Of a DNA stretch of 64,000 nucleotides, positions 20,101 to 29,523 are shown piece after piece. Origin of the DNA: an uncultured Erythrobacter sp. GTDB taxonomy: Bacteria; Pseudomonadota; Alphaproteobacteria; Sphingomonadales; Sphingomonadaceae. The notes beneath the pieces are model-generated. The model was given only the letters and a program-made list of their open reading frames with translations. It was not told the DNA's origin and did no database searches. The translations under genes and the position numbers were made by a program. The stretch lies in the NCBI GenBank assembly GCA_947488755.1, contig CANLAD010000001.1, forward strand, positions 324,247 through 388,246, written 5' to 3'. How positions within the stretch are numbered: the first letter of the stretch is position 1; each line of letters begins with the position of its first letter.

Positions 20101-21939
20101 ATGGCCGAAGAATCCCCTCTCGATATTCTCAAGCAGGCTTTGACTGGCACAGCGCGCGCCATTGCGCATGATGCCGAGGTCGAGGTTGCGTGGAGCGCGG
20201 ACGTGCCCGGCGCGTCGGGCAATCGCTTTCGCGTCCCGCTTCCCGCACGCGACCTGCCCGCCGACCAGGTCACCGAAGCGCGCGGCTTTGCCGACAGCTT
20301 CGCACTCAAGCTGCGCCATCACGACGCCGGGCTCCACGCCGGAGCGGCACCGCCCGAGCCGATCGCGCGCGCATGCTACGACGCGATCGAGCAGGTCCGC
20401 TACGAGGCGCTGGGCGCGAACCGGTTCGAAGGGATCAAGGCCAATCTCGACGCGGCGACGGAACAGCGCACCGCGACCGACGGCATCGTTCGCGCCCAGA
20501 ATTCATCCGAGGTGCCGCTTCAGACCGCGCTTTCGCTGATGCTGCGCGAGCAGCTTACCGGGGAGGCGATACCCGAAAAGGCCCGTGGCGGGGTCGAACT
20601 GGTGCGTGATTTCGTCGAGGAGAAGGTCGGCAAGGACTTTGCCGCGCTCTCCGACACACTCGGCGATCAGGAGGCTTTCCAGCGCCTGGCGCTTGACATG
20701 CTGCGCGAACTCGACCTCACCCGCCCTACCGAGGCACCGGACGAGACCGACAACGACGACAGCGAAGACGATGACGGCGAGGACCAGGAGCAGACCGGCG
20801 ACGACGAGCGCGATGGCGATGCCGATCCGCAGGGCGCCGAGGCGGCCGGTGAAATGGCCGAGGGCGAAGGCGATGGCGACGCCGACAGCGAGCTTTCCGC
20901 CGAAGAGGAAATGCAGGACGGCGAACCGGGTGAGGAAGGCGATGCCTCCAACGCGCCGGTGCGCCCGAACCGCCCGCAGGCCGACATACCCGAGGGGCTC
21001 GACTACAAGGCTTTTACGGAAAAGTTCGACGAGGAAATCGCCGCGCCTGAATTGTGCGACAGCGAGGAACTGGACCGGTTGCGCGCCTATCTCGACAGCC
21101 AGCTGACGGGCTTGCAGGGTGTGGTGACGCGCCTTGCCAACCGGCTGCAGCGCCGCCTGATGGCGCAGCAGAACCGCAGCTGGGACTTCGACCAGGAAGA
21201 AGGCGTGCTGGATGCCGCGCGCCTTTCCCGCGTGGTCGTCTCGCCGGGCACTGCGCTGTCTTACAAGGTGGAACGCGATGTCGACTTCAAGGACACCGTC
21301 GTCACCCTATTGATCGACAATTCCGGTTCAATGCGCGGGCGGCCGATCAGCATTGCCGCGATCAGCGCCGATATTCTTGCGCGCACGCTAGAGAGGTGCG
21401 GGGTCAAGACCGAAATCCTCGGTTTCACCACCCGCGCGTGGAAGGGCGGGCAAAGCCGCGAGGCATGGCTCGCCGATGGCAAGCCGCAGGGGCCGGGACG
21501 CCTCAACGATCTGCGCCACATCATCTACAAACAGGCCGACGAACCCTGGCGCCGCGCGCGCCGCAATCTCGGCCTGATGATGCGCGAGGGGTTGTTGAAG
21601 GAAAACATCGACGGCGAGGCGTTGCTATGGGCGCATTCCCGCCTGATCTACCGCCCCGAGGAACGGCGTATCCTGATGGTGATCTCCGACGGTGCGCCGG
21701 TGGATGATTCGACCCTGTCGGTGAACTCGGCAGGCTATCTCGAAGCGCATTTGCGCGGCGTGATCGACTGGATCGAGAAGGTCAGTCCGGTGCAGCTCGT
21801 CGCCATCGGCATTGGTCACGATGTTACGCGGTATTATCGCCGCGCGGTGACGATCATGGATGTCGAGCAACTCGGCGGCACGATCATGGAACAGCTCGCG
21901 GAACTGTTCGAGGATGAGAAGGGTGTACGGCGGCGGTGA
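20101..21939 (+). CDS. cobT: Aerobic cobaltochelatase subunit CobT
   Basis: A 612-residue subunit of the ATP-dependent CobNST complex that inserts cobalt into hydrogenobyrinic acid diamide in aerobic cobalamin synthesis. The N-terminal helical domain starts [19 protein letters not shown] very acidic linker rich in D, E and G spans roughly residues 210-285. The C-terminal von Willebrand A domain has the MIDAS motif [11 protein letters not shown]. No cobS or cobN lies in this window. Its last bases overlap the GTG of the acetyltransferase gene. Confidence 0.95.
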   Translation: MAEESPLDILKQALTGTARAIAHDAEVEVAWSADVPGASGNRFRVPLPARDLPADQVTEARGFADSFALKLRHHDAGLHAGAAPPEPIARACYDAIEQVRYEALGANRFEGIKANLDAATEQRTATDGIVRAQNSSEVPLQTALSLMLREQLTGEAIPEKARGGVELVRDFVEEKVGKDFAALSDTLGDQEAFQRLALDMLRELDLTRPTEAPDETDNDDSEDDDGEDQEQTGDDERDGDADPQGAEAAGEMAEGEGDGDADSELSAEEEMQDGEPGEEGDASNAPVRPNRPQADIPEGLDYKAFTEKFDEEIAAPELCDSEELDRLRAYLDSQLTGLQGVVTRLANRLQRRLMAQQNRSWDFDQEEGVLDAARLSRVVVSPGTALSYKVERDVDFKDTVVTLLIDNSGSMRGRPISIAAISADILARTLERCGVKTEILGFTTRAWKGGQSREAWLADGKPQGPGRLNDLRHIIYKQADEPWRRARRNLGLMMREGLLKENIDGEALLWAHSRLIYRPEERRILMVISDGAPVDDSTLSVNSAGYLEAHLRGVIDWIEKVSPVQLVAIGIGHDVTRYYRRAVTIMDVEQLGGTIMEQLAELFEDEKGVRRR

Positions 21940-22370
21940 CTAGCCAGGCGCCACTGACCGTCCGGTTGCTGGGGCGCAATGACCTCGCCGCGTTGGAAGC
22001 TGCGGCAAATCTTTTCGACAATCCTTTAATAGCAGAAGAGGCATCGGCCTTTCTCGATAGCGAGCGGGATTTCATCTGGATCGCGTATGTCGAGGAGGCA
22101 CCCGCGGGGTTCGCCAGCGCGACGATGGTCCCCCATCCTGATTCCAGGTCCGTGCTTTTCGTGAACGAGGTCGGCGTAGATGGGGCTTTTCGCCGACACG
22201 GCATCGGCACAGCCTTGATGCGGACTGCTGTCGCGTTCTGCGAAGCGCGGCAATGGCAGTCGGCGTGGGTTCTTGCAGAGGATGACGATAACCGCGCCAA
22301 ATCATTCTATCGGTCACTGGATCCGGCAACGGTGATGCGGTCGGTGATGTTTGAATGGGAGAAAGTATGA
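21936..22370 (+). CDS. GNAT family N-acetyltransferase
   Basis: A 144-residue acetyltransferase with the acetyl-CoA-binding motif A ([20 protein letters not shown]) and motif B ([19 protein letters not shown]). The start is a GTG that overlaps the cobT stop (GTGA), and its stop overlaps the next gene's start (ATGA). The acceptor substrate is unknown. It resembles small antibiotic-type GNATs, but no resistance role can be claimed. Confidence 0.86.
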   Translation: MTSQAPLTVRLLGRNDLAALEAAANLFDNPLIAEEASAFLDSERDFIWIAYVEEAPAGFASATMVPHPDSRSVLFVNEVGVDGAFRRHGIGTALMRTAVAFCEARQWQSAWVLAEDDDNRAKSFYRSLDPATVMRSVMFEWEKV

Positions 22371-23056
22371 ACGTAACCGAAGCCGTCAAAACCCGTCGCT
22401 CCATCCGGCAATTCCTCGACAAGCCGGTCGAACTCGAAACCCTGCGCCGCGTGATGGACACCGCGCGATGGGCGGCTTCGGGGTGCAATTACCAGCCGTG
22501 GGAAGCAGCCGTTCTGACGGGGCAGCCGCTCAAGGACTTGCAAGCGACGATCACCACCACGCCTCCGCAAAAGCTGGAATATGACTGGGAGGCTCCGGGG
22601 CAGGAGGATGCCTACAAACAGCGGCTTTACGGCGTCTCCAAAAGCATGTTCGGCGCGCTGGGCATCGCGCGTGACGACAAGGGTGAGCGCATGAAAGCAA
22701 TGGCGCGCAATGCCACCAGCTTCGATGCGCCGGCTGTCATGTTCGTCTATTTCCCGCGCCTGATGAAAGAGCCGCAATGGTCGGACACAGGGATGTGGCT
22801 GCAGACGGTTGCGCTGCTGCTGCGCGAGGAAGGGCTCGACAGCTGCTTTCAGGAATTCATGGCGTACTACGCCGATGTGATCCGCGAGCATCTCGGCCTC
22901 GACCATGAGCGCTACATGTTCTTTTGCGGCATGGCGATCGGCTATCGCGATCCGGATGCACCGGTGAACAATTTCGAGCGTGAGCGTGTGCCGCTGGAAG
23001 AGCATGTGCGCTTCCTCGGCTGGGAAGAGGCGAGCGCGGAAAAAGCGAACGCCTAG
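22367..23056 (+). CDS. Nitroreductase family flavoprotein
   Basis: A 229-residue FMN-dependent oxidoreductase. The N-terminus [20 protein letters not shown] binds the FMN phosphate, and ARWAASGCNYQPWE and the C-terminal GMAIGYRDPDAPVN are family motifs. The ATG at 22367 overlaps the acetyltransferase stop and follows GGGAGAAAG. Because BluB, a cobalamin enzyme, belongs to this superfamily and cobT is upstream, I checked for BluB. The N-terminus and length fit general nitroreductases better. The substrate is unknown. Confidence 0.87.
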   Translation: MNVTEAVKTRRSIRQFLDKPVELETLRRVMDTARWAASGCNYQPWEAAVLTGQPLKDLQATITTTPPQKLEYDWEAPGQEDAYKQRLYGVSKSMFGALGIARDDKGERMKAMARNATSFDAPAVMFVYFPRLMKEPQWSDTGMWLQTVALLLREEGLDSCFQEFMAYYADVIREHLGLDHERYMFFCGMAIGYRDPDAPVNNFERERVPLEEHVRFLGWEEASAEKANA

Positions 23057-23700
23057 GCGCGCTGTTCCTCGGACACGTGGTGGACGATGTCGGGATCGTC
23101 CCAGATCATCACGCCCATCGTGATGAACCATGCGAGCATCAGCGCCGCCAGCATCCGCTCGTACCCGCCGTCATAGGCGGTCGGCACCAGAAACAGCAGG
23201 GGGCCAAGCACCAGCCATAAGGCCCCGCCCACATAGAGCGCGATGCCCAGCGCCTTGTTGATCTCCCAGAACTGCCCGGCCGTCAGCAGCACGGCAAGCG
23301 GGAAGGCGACGCCGAGCACATAGACCAGCCGGTAATGGATCACGGGTCCATCGCCGGTCGTGTACGCTTCGTACCCCGCGATCAGCGTAACGCACACCGC
23401 GACGATCGCGAGCGCGACGACGCCAATTTTCCAGTCGAGCCGCTCGATCCGCCACCGAAGCAGCCCAGCGCTTGTCGCCAGCACTCCGATGACGAAGGCG
23501 AACAAGCCGACATCAGCGAGGTCATCTACCACGGTATCCTGCTTCGCGGCGGCAAGATCGCTGATCGTGTCGCGGATCATGCCGACCCGGTCGGACAGGC
23601 CGATGCCGACGAAATCGAGGACGATCGCGATCAGGCAGCCCGCGATTGCCGTGCCGCCGAGCACGCGCGACAGTGTGTCGGTTCCGCTATCTGTGCTGAT
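23053..23700 (-). CDS. DUF998-like integral membrane protein (start uncertain)
   Basis: A protein of about 215 residues with six hydrophobic helices (for example GGTAIAGCLIAIVLDFVGIG and LGIALYVGGALWLVLGPLLF) and the layout of DUF998 membrane proteins. It ends in a short charged tail and is convergent with the nitroreductase gene, overlapping by four bases. The start is unclear. A consensus AGGAGG lies just before an ATC codon at 23700, with no ATG, GTG or TTG at that spacing. A start at 23760 would overlap the divergent cysS start. A GTG at about 23664 would lose little. Confidence 0.7.
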   Translation of the reverse strand: MSTDSGTDTLSRVLGGTAIAGCLIAIVLDFVGIGLSDRVGMIRDTISDLAAAKQDTVVDDLADVGLFAFVIGVLATSAGLLRWRIERLDWKIGVVALAIVAVCVTLIAGYEAYTTGDGPVIHYRLVYVLGVAFPLAVLLTAGQFWEINKALGIALYVGGALWLVLGPLLFLVPTAYDGGYERMLAALMLAWFITMGVMIWDDPDIVHHVSEEQRA

Positions 23701-23747
23701 CGTGCCCTCCTGTTGCGTGGCCCGGCGGATTGTCGCATGGGCTGCCC

Positions 23748-25232
23748 ATGTCCGACACATCGCCCGAAAACCGATTGCGCCTGTTCAATTCACTCAACCG
23801 CCAGCTCGAGAAGTTCGTTCCGATCCATGCGGGGGAGGCGCGGGTCTACACCTGCGGCCCGACGGTCTACAATTACCAGCATATCGGCAATATGCGCGCC
23901 TATGTCTTCGCCGATACGCTGGGACGGGTGCTGAGTTACAAGGGCTACAAGCTCACCCACGTCGTCAACATCACCGACGTCGGGCACCTTACCAGCGACG
24001 CCGATGCGGGCGATGACAAGATGGAGAAGGCCGCCGCGCGCGAAGGTAAGAGCGCGTGGGACATTGCGCGCTATTACCAGCAGGTGTTCGAGCGCGATCT
24101 CGACCGGCTGAACGTGCGCAAACCGGCCCATCCGCGCGCCACCGATTATGTCGAGAGCATGATCGAATGGGGTGAGCAGATCGAGGACAAGCACTGCTAC
24201 CGGCTCGAAAGCGGGCTCTACTTCGATGTGACGACTGTGCCAGATTACGGTCGGCTCGCCCGCGCTGCGACCGATGCCGAAGACGGTGAGCGCGAAGGCC
24301 GGATCGATGAGGTCGAAGGCAAACGCAACGCCGCCGATTTCGCGATCTGGCGCACCACTCCTCCGGGCGAGACGCGGCAGATGGAATGGGACAGCCCGTG
24401 GGGGAAGGGCGCACCGGGCTGGCACCTGGAATGCTCCGTGATGAGCGCGGAGCTGCTCGGCCACCCGTTCGACATCCACACCGGCGGGATCGACCACCGC
24501 GAAATCCACCACCCCAATGAAATCGCGCAGAACCAGGCGCACAATTGCTCCGCCGACAGCGCCGCGCGCATCTGGATGCACAACAATTTCCTGATCGACC
24601 GGTCAAAGAGCGAATTGGGTAAGATGTCGAAGTCTTCGGGCGAGTTCCTAACGCTTCAGACGCTGGTCGATCGCGGCTACCACCCGCTCGCTTTCCGGAT
24701 GATGTGCCTGCAGGCGCACTACCGCAGCGAGCTGGAGTTTTCGTGGGAGGGGCTGGACGCGGCGCTGACGCGGCTGAAGCGGATGATTCAACGGTTAGAA
24801 AAACTCGCCCAAGACGAGCGCTGGTTCCATCCTTCGAAAGCTTGGCTACCAACTTCGATGGCAGAGAGCAAAATTGAAGTCTTTCACAACGCGATCTCAG
24901 ATGATCTGAATACCTCCAAAGCGCTGGTAATTCTAGAGGATATGATATCTCTCAAGAAACTGGATATTAATCTGGGGCGATATCTGGTTGAACAAATGGA
25001 TGTCGTTCTCGGCCTTGATCTCTTCAATCTCTCGCGCGCCGACCTCCGCATCCGACCCAAATCCGCCACCATCACCGAAGCTGAAATCGAAGACGCGCTC
25101 GCCCGCCGCAAGGCGGCACGGGCGGAGAAGGACTTTGCGACCTCCGACGCGATCCGCGATGAGCTTGCGGCGAAAGGCGTCGAGGTGATGGACGGCGATC
25201 CGTTGGGGTGGGAGTGGAAGCTTGGTGACTAG
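23748..25232 (+). CDS. cysS: Cysteinyl-tRNA synthetase
   Basis: A 494-residue class I aminoacyl-tRNA synthetase that charges tRNA-Cys. It shows the zinc and HIGH-type motif (TCGPTVYNYQHIGNMRAY) and the KMSKS loop (GKMSKSSGEF). The start at 23748 (MSDTSPENRLRLFNS) fits the family; an ATG six codons upstream is less likely. Bases 24841-25020, the anticodon-binding helical region, are about 43 percent GC by direct count, far below the flanks, yet the frame stays open and the protein looks whole. Confidence 0.96.
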   Translation: MSDTSPENRLRLFNSLNRQLEKFVPIHAGEARVYTCGPTVYNYQHIGNMRAYVFADTLGRVLSYKGYKLTHVVNITDVGHLTSDADAGDDKMEKAAAREGKSAWDIARYYQQVFERDLDRLNVRKPAHPRATDYVESMIEWGEQIEDKHCYRLESGLYFDVTTVPDYGRLARAATDAEDGEREGRIDEVEGKRNAADFAIWRTTPPGETRQMEWDSPWGKGAPGWHLECSVMSAELLGHPFDIHTGGIDHREIHHPNEIAQNQAHNCSADSAARIWMHNNFLIDRSKSELGKMSKSSGEFLTLQTLVDRGYHPLAFRMMCLQAHYRSELEFSWEGLDAALTRLKRMIQRLEKLAQDERWFHPSKAWLPTSMAESKIEVFHNAISDDLNTSKALVILEDMISLKKLDINLGRYLVEQMDVVLGLDLFNLSRADLRIRPKSATITEAEIEDALARRKAARAEKDFATSDAIRDELAAKGVEVMDGDPLGWEWKLGD

Positions 25233-25234
25233 AC

Positions 25235-25328
25235 CGTCATTGCGAGCCGGAGGCGAAGCAATCCAGCTCAAGGGCTCCGCCATGGCACAACCGACGGAAC
25301 TGGATTGCTTCGCTGCGCTCGCAATGAC
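25235..25328. repeat. Dispersed palindromic repeat, copy 1
   Basis: CCGTCATTGCGAGCC at the left end and GCTCGCAATGAC at the right end are inverted, with inner arms GAAGCAATCCAG and CTGGATTGCTTC, so the element folds into one long hairpin. It lies between the cysS stop and the next start. The same unit recurs at 29438 and 49265. Confidence 0.8.
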
Positions 25329-25346
25329 AAAAATGGGTGAAGCCCG

Positions 25347-26285
25347 ATGACAACCCTCGCCATCTCCGGCCTGATCCGCCCCCTGCTCGAACCGCGCCTC
25401 CCGTCCGATCTCGACGTGCGCTGGTTCATGACAGCGGACGAAGCGAAGGACGCGGTGAAAGGCGCCGAAATCGGCTGGTTCGATATGAACGACCAGCAGG
25501 CAATGGCCGAGACCCTGCGCGCCGCGACCGATCTCAAGTGGCTCAATTCGATCTATGCCGGTCTCGATTTCCTGCCGATGGACGTGCTGATCGAGCGTGA
25601 TATCACCGTCACCAACGGAGCCGGAATCAACGCGATCACCATCGCCGAATACGTCGTCATGGGGATGCTGACCATCGCCAAGGGCTACCGGGATGTCGTG
25701 CGCGCGCAGGAACGCCGCGAGTGGCTGACCGACTCCCCGGGCAAGCGCGAACTGGCCGGGTCGAAAGCGCTATTGCTCGGCTATGGTGCGATCGGGCGAT
25801 TGATCGAACCGCGCCTCGCCGCTTTCGATGTCGACGTGACCGTGGTGCGCCGCCAGCCGGGTGACAAGGCGCTCGGTCCCGACGAATGGCGGGGTAAACT
25901 CGGCGAGTTCGACTGGGTGATCCTCGCGGTCCCCGCTACACCCGAAACCGAGGGCATGATCGGCGCGGAGGAGCTGGCGGCGATGAAATCGGACGCGGTG
26001 CTGGTCAACATCGCGCGCGGCAGTGTGGTTGATCAGCCCGCGCTGGTCGAAGCGCTTGAGAACAAGGCAATCGGGGCCGCCTTCCTCGACGTGACCTCAC
26101 CCGAACCGCTGCCGGAGGATCATCCGCTCTGGGCGCTCGACAACGCGCATATCACCATGCACCTGTCGGGCCGCGCGCAGGACAAGATGTTTATGCGCAG
26201 CGCCGAGCGCTTCCTCGAAAACCTGCGCAAATATCGCGCGGGCGAGCCGATCGCACCCGTATTCGACCCCCATCTCGGCTATTGA
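25347..26285 (+). CDS. D-2-hydroxyacid dehydrogenase family protein
   Basis: A 312-residue NAD(P)-dependent dehydrogenase. The Rossmann motif is LLLGYGAIGRLI. The catalytic Arg lies in VNIARGSVVDQPAL, the Glu in DVTSPEPLPEDHPL and the His in ITMHLSGRAQ. Family members reduce 2-keto acids such as glyoxylate or hydroxypyruvate, or oxidise D-2-hydroxyacids. It is followed 22 bases later by the ThDP enzyme and then an aldehyde dehydrogenase, suggesting one catabolic unit acting on keto acids and aldehydes. The substrate is unknown. Confidence 0.88.
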   Translation: MTTLAISGLIRPLLEPRLPSDLDVRWFMTADEAKDAVKGAEIGWFDMNDQQAMAETLRAATDLKWLNSIYAGLDFLPMDVLIERDITVTNGAGINAITIAEYVVMGMLTIAKGYRDVVRAQERREWLTDSPGKRELAGSKALLLGYGAIGRLIEPRLAAFDVDVTVVRRQPGDKALGPDEWRGKLGEFDWVILAVPATPETEGMIGAEELAAMKSDAVLVNIARGSVVDQPALVEALENKAIGAAFLDVTSPEPLPEDHPLWALDNAHITMHLSGRAQDKMFMRSAERFLENLRKYRAGEPIAPVFDPHLGY

Positions 26286-26307
26286 GACTGACTCCAAGGA
26301 GACGACG

Positions 26308-27966
26308 ATGAGCGACACGAAGAAAGCCTCCGACGTTTTCATCGACTGTCTCGAGGCGGAGGGGTGCGAGTACGTCTTCGGCGTTCCGGGGGAGGAGAAC
26401 CTCGACTTTCTCGATTCGCTCAGCCGTTCGGATACGATCAAGCTGGTGCTGACCCGCCACGAGCAGGCGGCAGGCTTCATGGCCGCGACCTATGGGCGGC
26501 ATACGGGCAAGACCGGCGTGTGTCTCGCGACTTTGGGGCCGGGCGCGACCAATCTGGTGACACCGACGGCCTATGCGCAGCTTGGCGGAATGCCGGTGCT
26601 GATGATTACCGGTCAAAAGCCGATCAAATCGTCCAAGCAGGGCCGTTTCCAGATCCTCGATGTCGTGTCGATGATGGATCCGATCACAAAATACGCGGTG
26701 CAGATCGCCGCGGGCAACAATCTGCCGAGCCGGGTGCGCGAAGCCTTCCGGCTGGCGGAGGAAGAAAAGCCGGGCGCGACCCTGATCGAACTGCCCGAAG
26801 ATATCGCCGCCGAACCGACCAGCGATTACCGGCCGCTCCCAAAAAGCGTTGCGCGTCGCCCAAGCGCGGAGGATAAGGCGGTGCGCCTGGCGGTGGAGGC
26901 GATCGAAAGCGCTGCCAACCCGATCCTGGTCATCGGCGCGGGCGCCAATCGCAAGATGACCGGGCGAATGCTCGAACAGTTTGTCGAAAAGACCGGCATC
27001 CCGTTCCTCACGACCCAGATGGGCAAGGGTGTAATCGACGAGCGGCACCCCAAATTCGTAGGCTGCGCGGCGCTGTCATCGGGCGATTTCGTCCACCGCG
27101 CGCTCGACGCCTCGGACTGCATCATCAATGTCGGGCATGACGTGATCGAGAAGCCGCCCTTCTTCATGAAGCACAACGGCGTCACGGTGATCCACGTTTC
27201 GACCCGCACGGCGGAGGTCGACCCGGTCTATTTCCCGCAGATCGAAGTGATCGGCGACATCGCCAACGCGATCTGGCAGATCAAGGAGGACGTCCGGCCC
27301 AATCGTGACTGGGATTTCGACCGAATCCTCTGCTATCGCAAGGCCGAACTCGAACACACCAATCAGCTGGCGCAGGACACGCGCTTTCCCATTTTCCCGC
27401 CGCATCTTGTCGCGCAGGTGCGCGCAGCGATGCCGCGCGACGGGATCATCTGCCTCGACAACGGCATCTACAAGATCTGGTTCGCGCGCGGCTACACCGC
27501 TTACCTGCCCAACACCGTTCTGCTCGACAATGCGCTCGCTTCGATGGGCGCGGGACTGCCCAGCGCGATGATGAGCGCGATGCTGTATCCCGAACGCAAA
27601 GTGATGGCGATCTGCGGCGATGGCGGGTTCATGATGAACAGCCAGGAGATGGAGACGGCGGTGCGGCTGGGTCTTAACCTCACTGTGCTGATCCTGCGCG
27701 ACGATGCCTACGGGATGATCCGGTGGAAGCAGGCGCATATGGGCTTTGCCGATTACGGGCTGACTTACGACAATCCCGATTTCGTCGCTTATGCGGAGAG
27801 TTATGGCGCGAAGGGCCACCGGGTCGAATCCAGCGAGCACCTTCCGGAACTGCTGGGGCATTGCCACAGGACGCCGGGCGTCCACCTGATCGATTGCCCG
27901 GTCGATTACAGCGAGAACGACCAGATCCTGAACCATGATATCAAGGAACTGAGCGCGAAGCTGTAG
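26308..27966 (+). CDS. Acetolactate synthase-like ThDP-dependent enzyme
   Basis: A 552-residue thiamine diphosphate enzyme. The activating glutamate lies in GVPGEENLDFLDSL, a Gly-rich loop in TLGPGATNLVTPTAYAQLGG, and the ThDP/Mg site in CGDGGFMMNSQEMETAVRL with NLTVLILRDDAYGMI. It resembles the catalytic subunit of acetolactate synthase. No regulatory subunit (ilvH) or ilvC lies nearby. Instead it sits between a hydroxyacid dehydrogenase and an aldehyde dehydrogenase, which points to a catabolic carboligase or decarboxylase rather than branched-chain amino acid synthesis. AAGGAG precedes the ATG at 26308. Confidence 0.9.
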   Translation: MSDTKKASDVFIDCLEAEGCEYVFGVPGEENLDFLDSLSRSDTIKLVLTRHEQAAGFMAATYGRHTGKTGVCLATLGPGATNLVTPTAYAQLGGMPVLMITGQKPIKSSKQGRFQILDVVSMMDPITKYAVQIAAGNNLPSRVREAFRLAEEEKPGATLIELPEDIAAEPTSDYRPLPKSVARRPSAEDKAVRLAVEAIESAANPILVIGAGANRKMTGRMLEQFVEKTGIPFLTTQMGKGVIDERHPKFVGCAALSSGDFVHRALDASDCIINVGHDVIEKPPFFMKHNGVTVIHVSTRTAEVDPVYFPQIEVIGDIANAIWQIKEDVRPNRDWDFDRILCYRKAELEHTNQLAQDTRFPIFPPHLVAQVRAAMPRDGIICLDNGIYKIWFARGYTAYLPNTVLLDNALASMGAGLPSAMMSAMLYPERKVMAICGDGGFMMNSQEMETAVRLGLNLTVLILRDDAYGMIRWKQAHMGFADYGLTYDNPDFVAYAESYGAKGHRVESSEHLPELLGHCHRTPGVHLIDCPVDYSENDQILNHDIKELSAKL

Positions 27967-27990
27967 GGTTGAAGGGACAAGGAGACCGCG

Positions 27991-29430
27991 ATGCCGACCC
28001 TCAAGGATACCTACCCGCTCTACCTCAACAACAAGCCGCAGCAGCCCAACACCGACCTTGCCGTGACCGACAAGTATACCGGCGAAATCGCCTTCCGGGT
28101 GGCGCAGGCTGATGCGCAGACGATCGACAAGGCCATTGTCGGCGCGGTGGAGGCGACCGAGCCGATGGCGCGGCTCGCCTCGTTCGAAAAGCAGGACGTG
28201 CTGATGCACTGCGTTGCGCGGTTCAAGGAGCGCTTCGACGAGCTCGCCTATGCCCTGTGCGTAGAGGCGGGCAAACCGATCGGAGACAGCGAGGGCGAAG
28301 TCACTCGCCTGATCGACACCTTCCGCATCGCCGCGGAGGAATCGGTGCGCAATTACGGCGAGATCATGCCGCTCGATATCTCGGAGCGGGCGCGGGGCTA
28401 TCAGTCGTTCTGGAAGCGCTATCCGATCGGGCCGTGCAGCTTCATCGCGCCGTTCAATTTCCCTCTCAATCTCGCCGCGCACAAGATCGCGCCCGCCATC
28501 GCGGTCGGCTGCCCGTTCATCATCAAGCCCGCATCGAAAACCCCGCTAGGCACGATCATCATCGGCGAAGTACTGGCCGAGTGCGATGTGCTGCCCGAAG
28601 GGGCATTCTCGGTTTTGCCTGCGAGCCGCGATGGGGCGGCCCTGTTCACCGAGGACGAGCGGCTCAAACTGCTCAGCTTTACCGGTTCGCCCGCGGTGGG
28701 CTGGGATCTGAAAGCCAAGAGCGGCAAGAAGAAGGTCGTTCTCGAACTCGGCGGCAATGCGGCGGTCATCGTCGATAGCGACGCGGATCTCGACGACGCG
28801 CTGGAGCGTATCGTCTTCGGCGCATTCTACCAGTCGGGCCAGTCCTGCATCGGCGTGCAACGCATCCTGATCCACTCGGACGTGTACGACACCTTCAAAG
28901 ACATGCTGGTCGAAAAGACCAAGACGCTGGTCGCGGGGGATCCCAAGGACCGTGAGACCTTTATCGGCCCGATGATCTCGGAAGGGGAGGCGAGCCGGTT
29001 GAAGGGCTGGATCGACGAAGCGGTCAAAGGCGGCGCGACGCTGCTGTGCGGCGGCGGTCTGTCGCGAGGCAATATGCTGGAAGCGACACTACTCGAAAAC
29101 GTGCACCGGGATGCCCGCGCGTTGAACGAGGAAGCGTTCGGCCCGCTCGCGATCCTACAGCCGTTCTCCAACTTTGAAGATGCGCTTGATGAGGTGAACC
29201 GCAGCGAGTTCGGCCTTCAGGCGGGCATATTCACCCGCGATTTGTTCAAGATGTTCGACGCCTGGGACCGGCTCGAGGTCGGCGGCGTGGTCGTCAACGA
29301 TGTGCCGAGCTATCGCGTCGATAACATGCCCTATGGCGGCGTGAAGGACTCAGGCCTGGGCCGCGAAGGCATCCGCTTCGCAATGGAAGACATGAGCGAA
29401 ATCCGCAATCTGGTGGTGCGGCGGACATAG
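27991..29430 (+). CDS. NAD(P)-dependent aldehyde dehydrogenase
   Basis: A 479-residue aldehyde dehydrogenase. The catalytic Cys is in YQSGQSCIGVQRI, the general base Glu in LELGGNAAVIV, and the cofactor loop in FTGSPAVGWDLK. The oxyanion Asn is in FIAPFNFPLNLAAHK. It is closest in style to lactaldehyde/succinate-semialdehyde dehydrogenases. An AAGGAG site precedes the ATG at 27991, 24 bases after the ThDP enzyme's stop, so the two are probably one operon. A dispersed palindrome follows its stop. Confidence 0.92.
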   Translation: MPTLKDTYPLYLNNKPQQPNTDLAVTDKYTGEIAFRVAQADAQTIDKAIVGAVEATEPMARLASFEKQDVLMHCVARFKERFDELAYALCVEAGKPIGDSEGEVTRLIDTFRIAAEESVRNYGEIMPLDISERARGYQSFWKRYPIGPCSFIAPFNFPLNLAAHKIAPAIAVGCPFIIKPASKTPLGTIIIGEVLAECDVLPEGAFSVLPASRDGAALFTEDERLKLLSFTGSPAVGWDLKAKSGKKKVVLELGGNAAVIVDSDADLDDALERIVFGAFYQSGQSCIGVQRILIHSDVYDTFKDMLVEKTKTLVAGDPKDRETFIGPMISEGEASRLKGWIDEAVKGGATLLCGGGLSRGNMLEATLLENVHRDARALNEEAFGPLAILQPFSNFEDALDEVNRSEFGLQAGIFTRDLFKMFDAWDRLEVGGVVVNDVPSYRVDNMPYGGVKDSGLGREGIRFAMEDMSEIRNLVVRRT

Positions 29431-29437
29431 GCAAGGT

Positions 29438-29515
29438 CCGTCATCGCGAGCCGAAGGCTTGGCGATCCAGTCCAAGTGGTCGGGCTGAATTGCTTCGCTT
29501 CGCTCGCGATGACGG
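29438..29515. repeat. Dispersed palindromic repeat, copy 2
   Basis: A variant of the element at 25235: CCGTCATCGCGAGCC against GCTCGCGATGACGG, with compensating changes in both arms so that the hairpin is kept. It lies in the short convergent gap after the aldehyde dehydrogenase gene. Confidence 0.75.
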
Positions 29516-29523
29516 AATTCGCC

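Noticed and set aside
22367..23056. BluB (cobalamin lower-ligand enzyme) because of nearby cobT
   Set aside because: The N-terminus and core segments fit general nitroreductases better than BluB; context alone is not enough.
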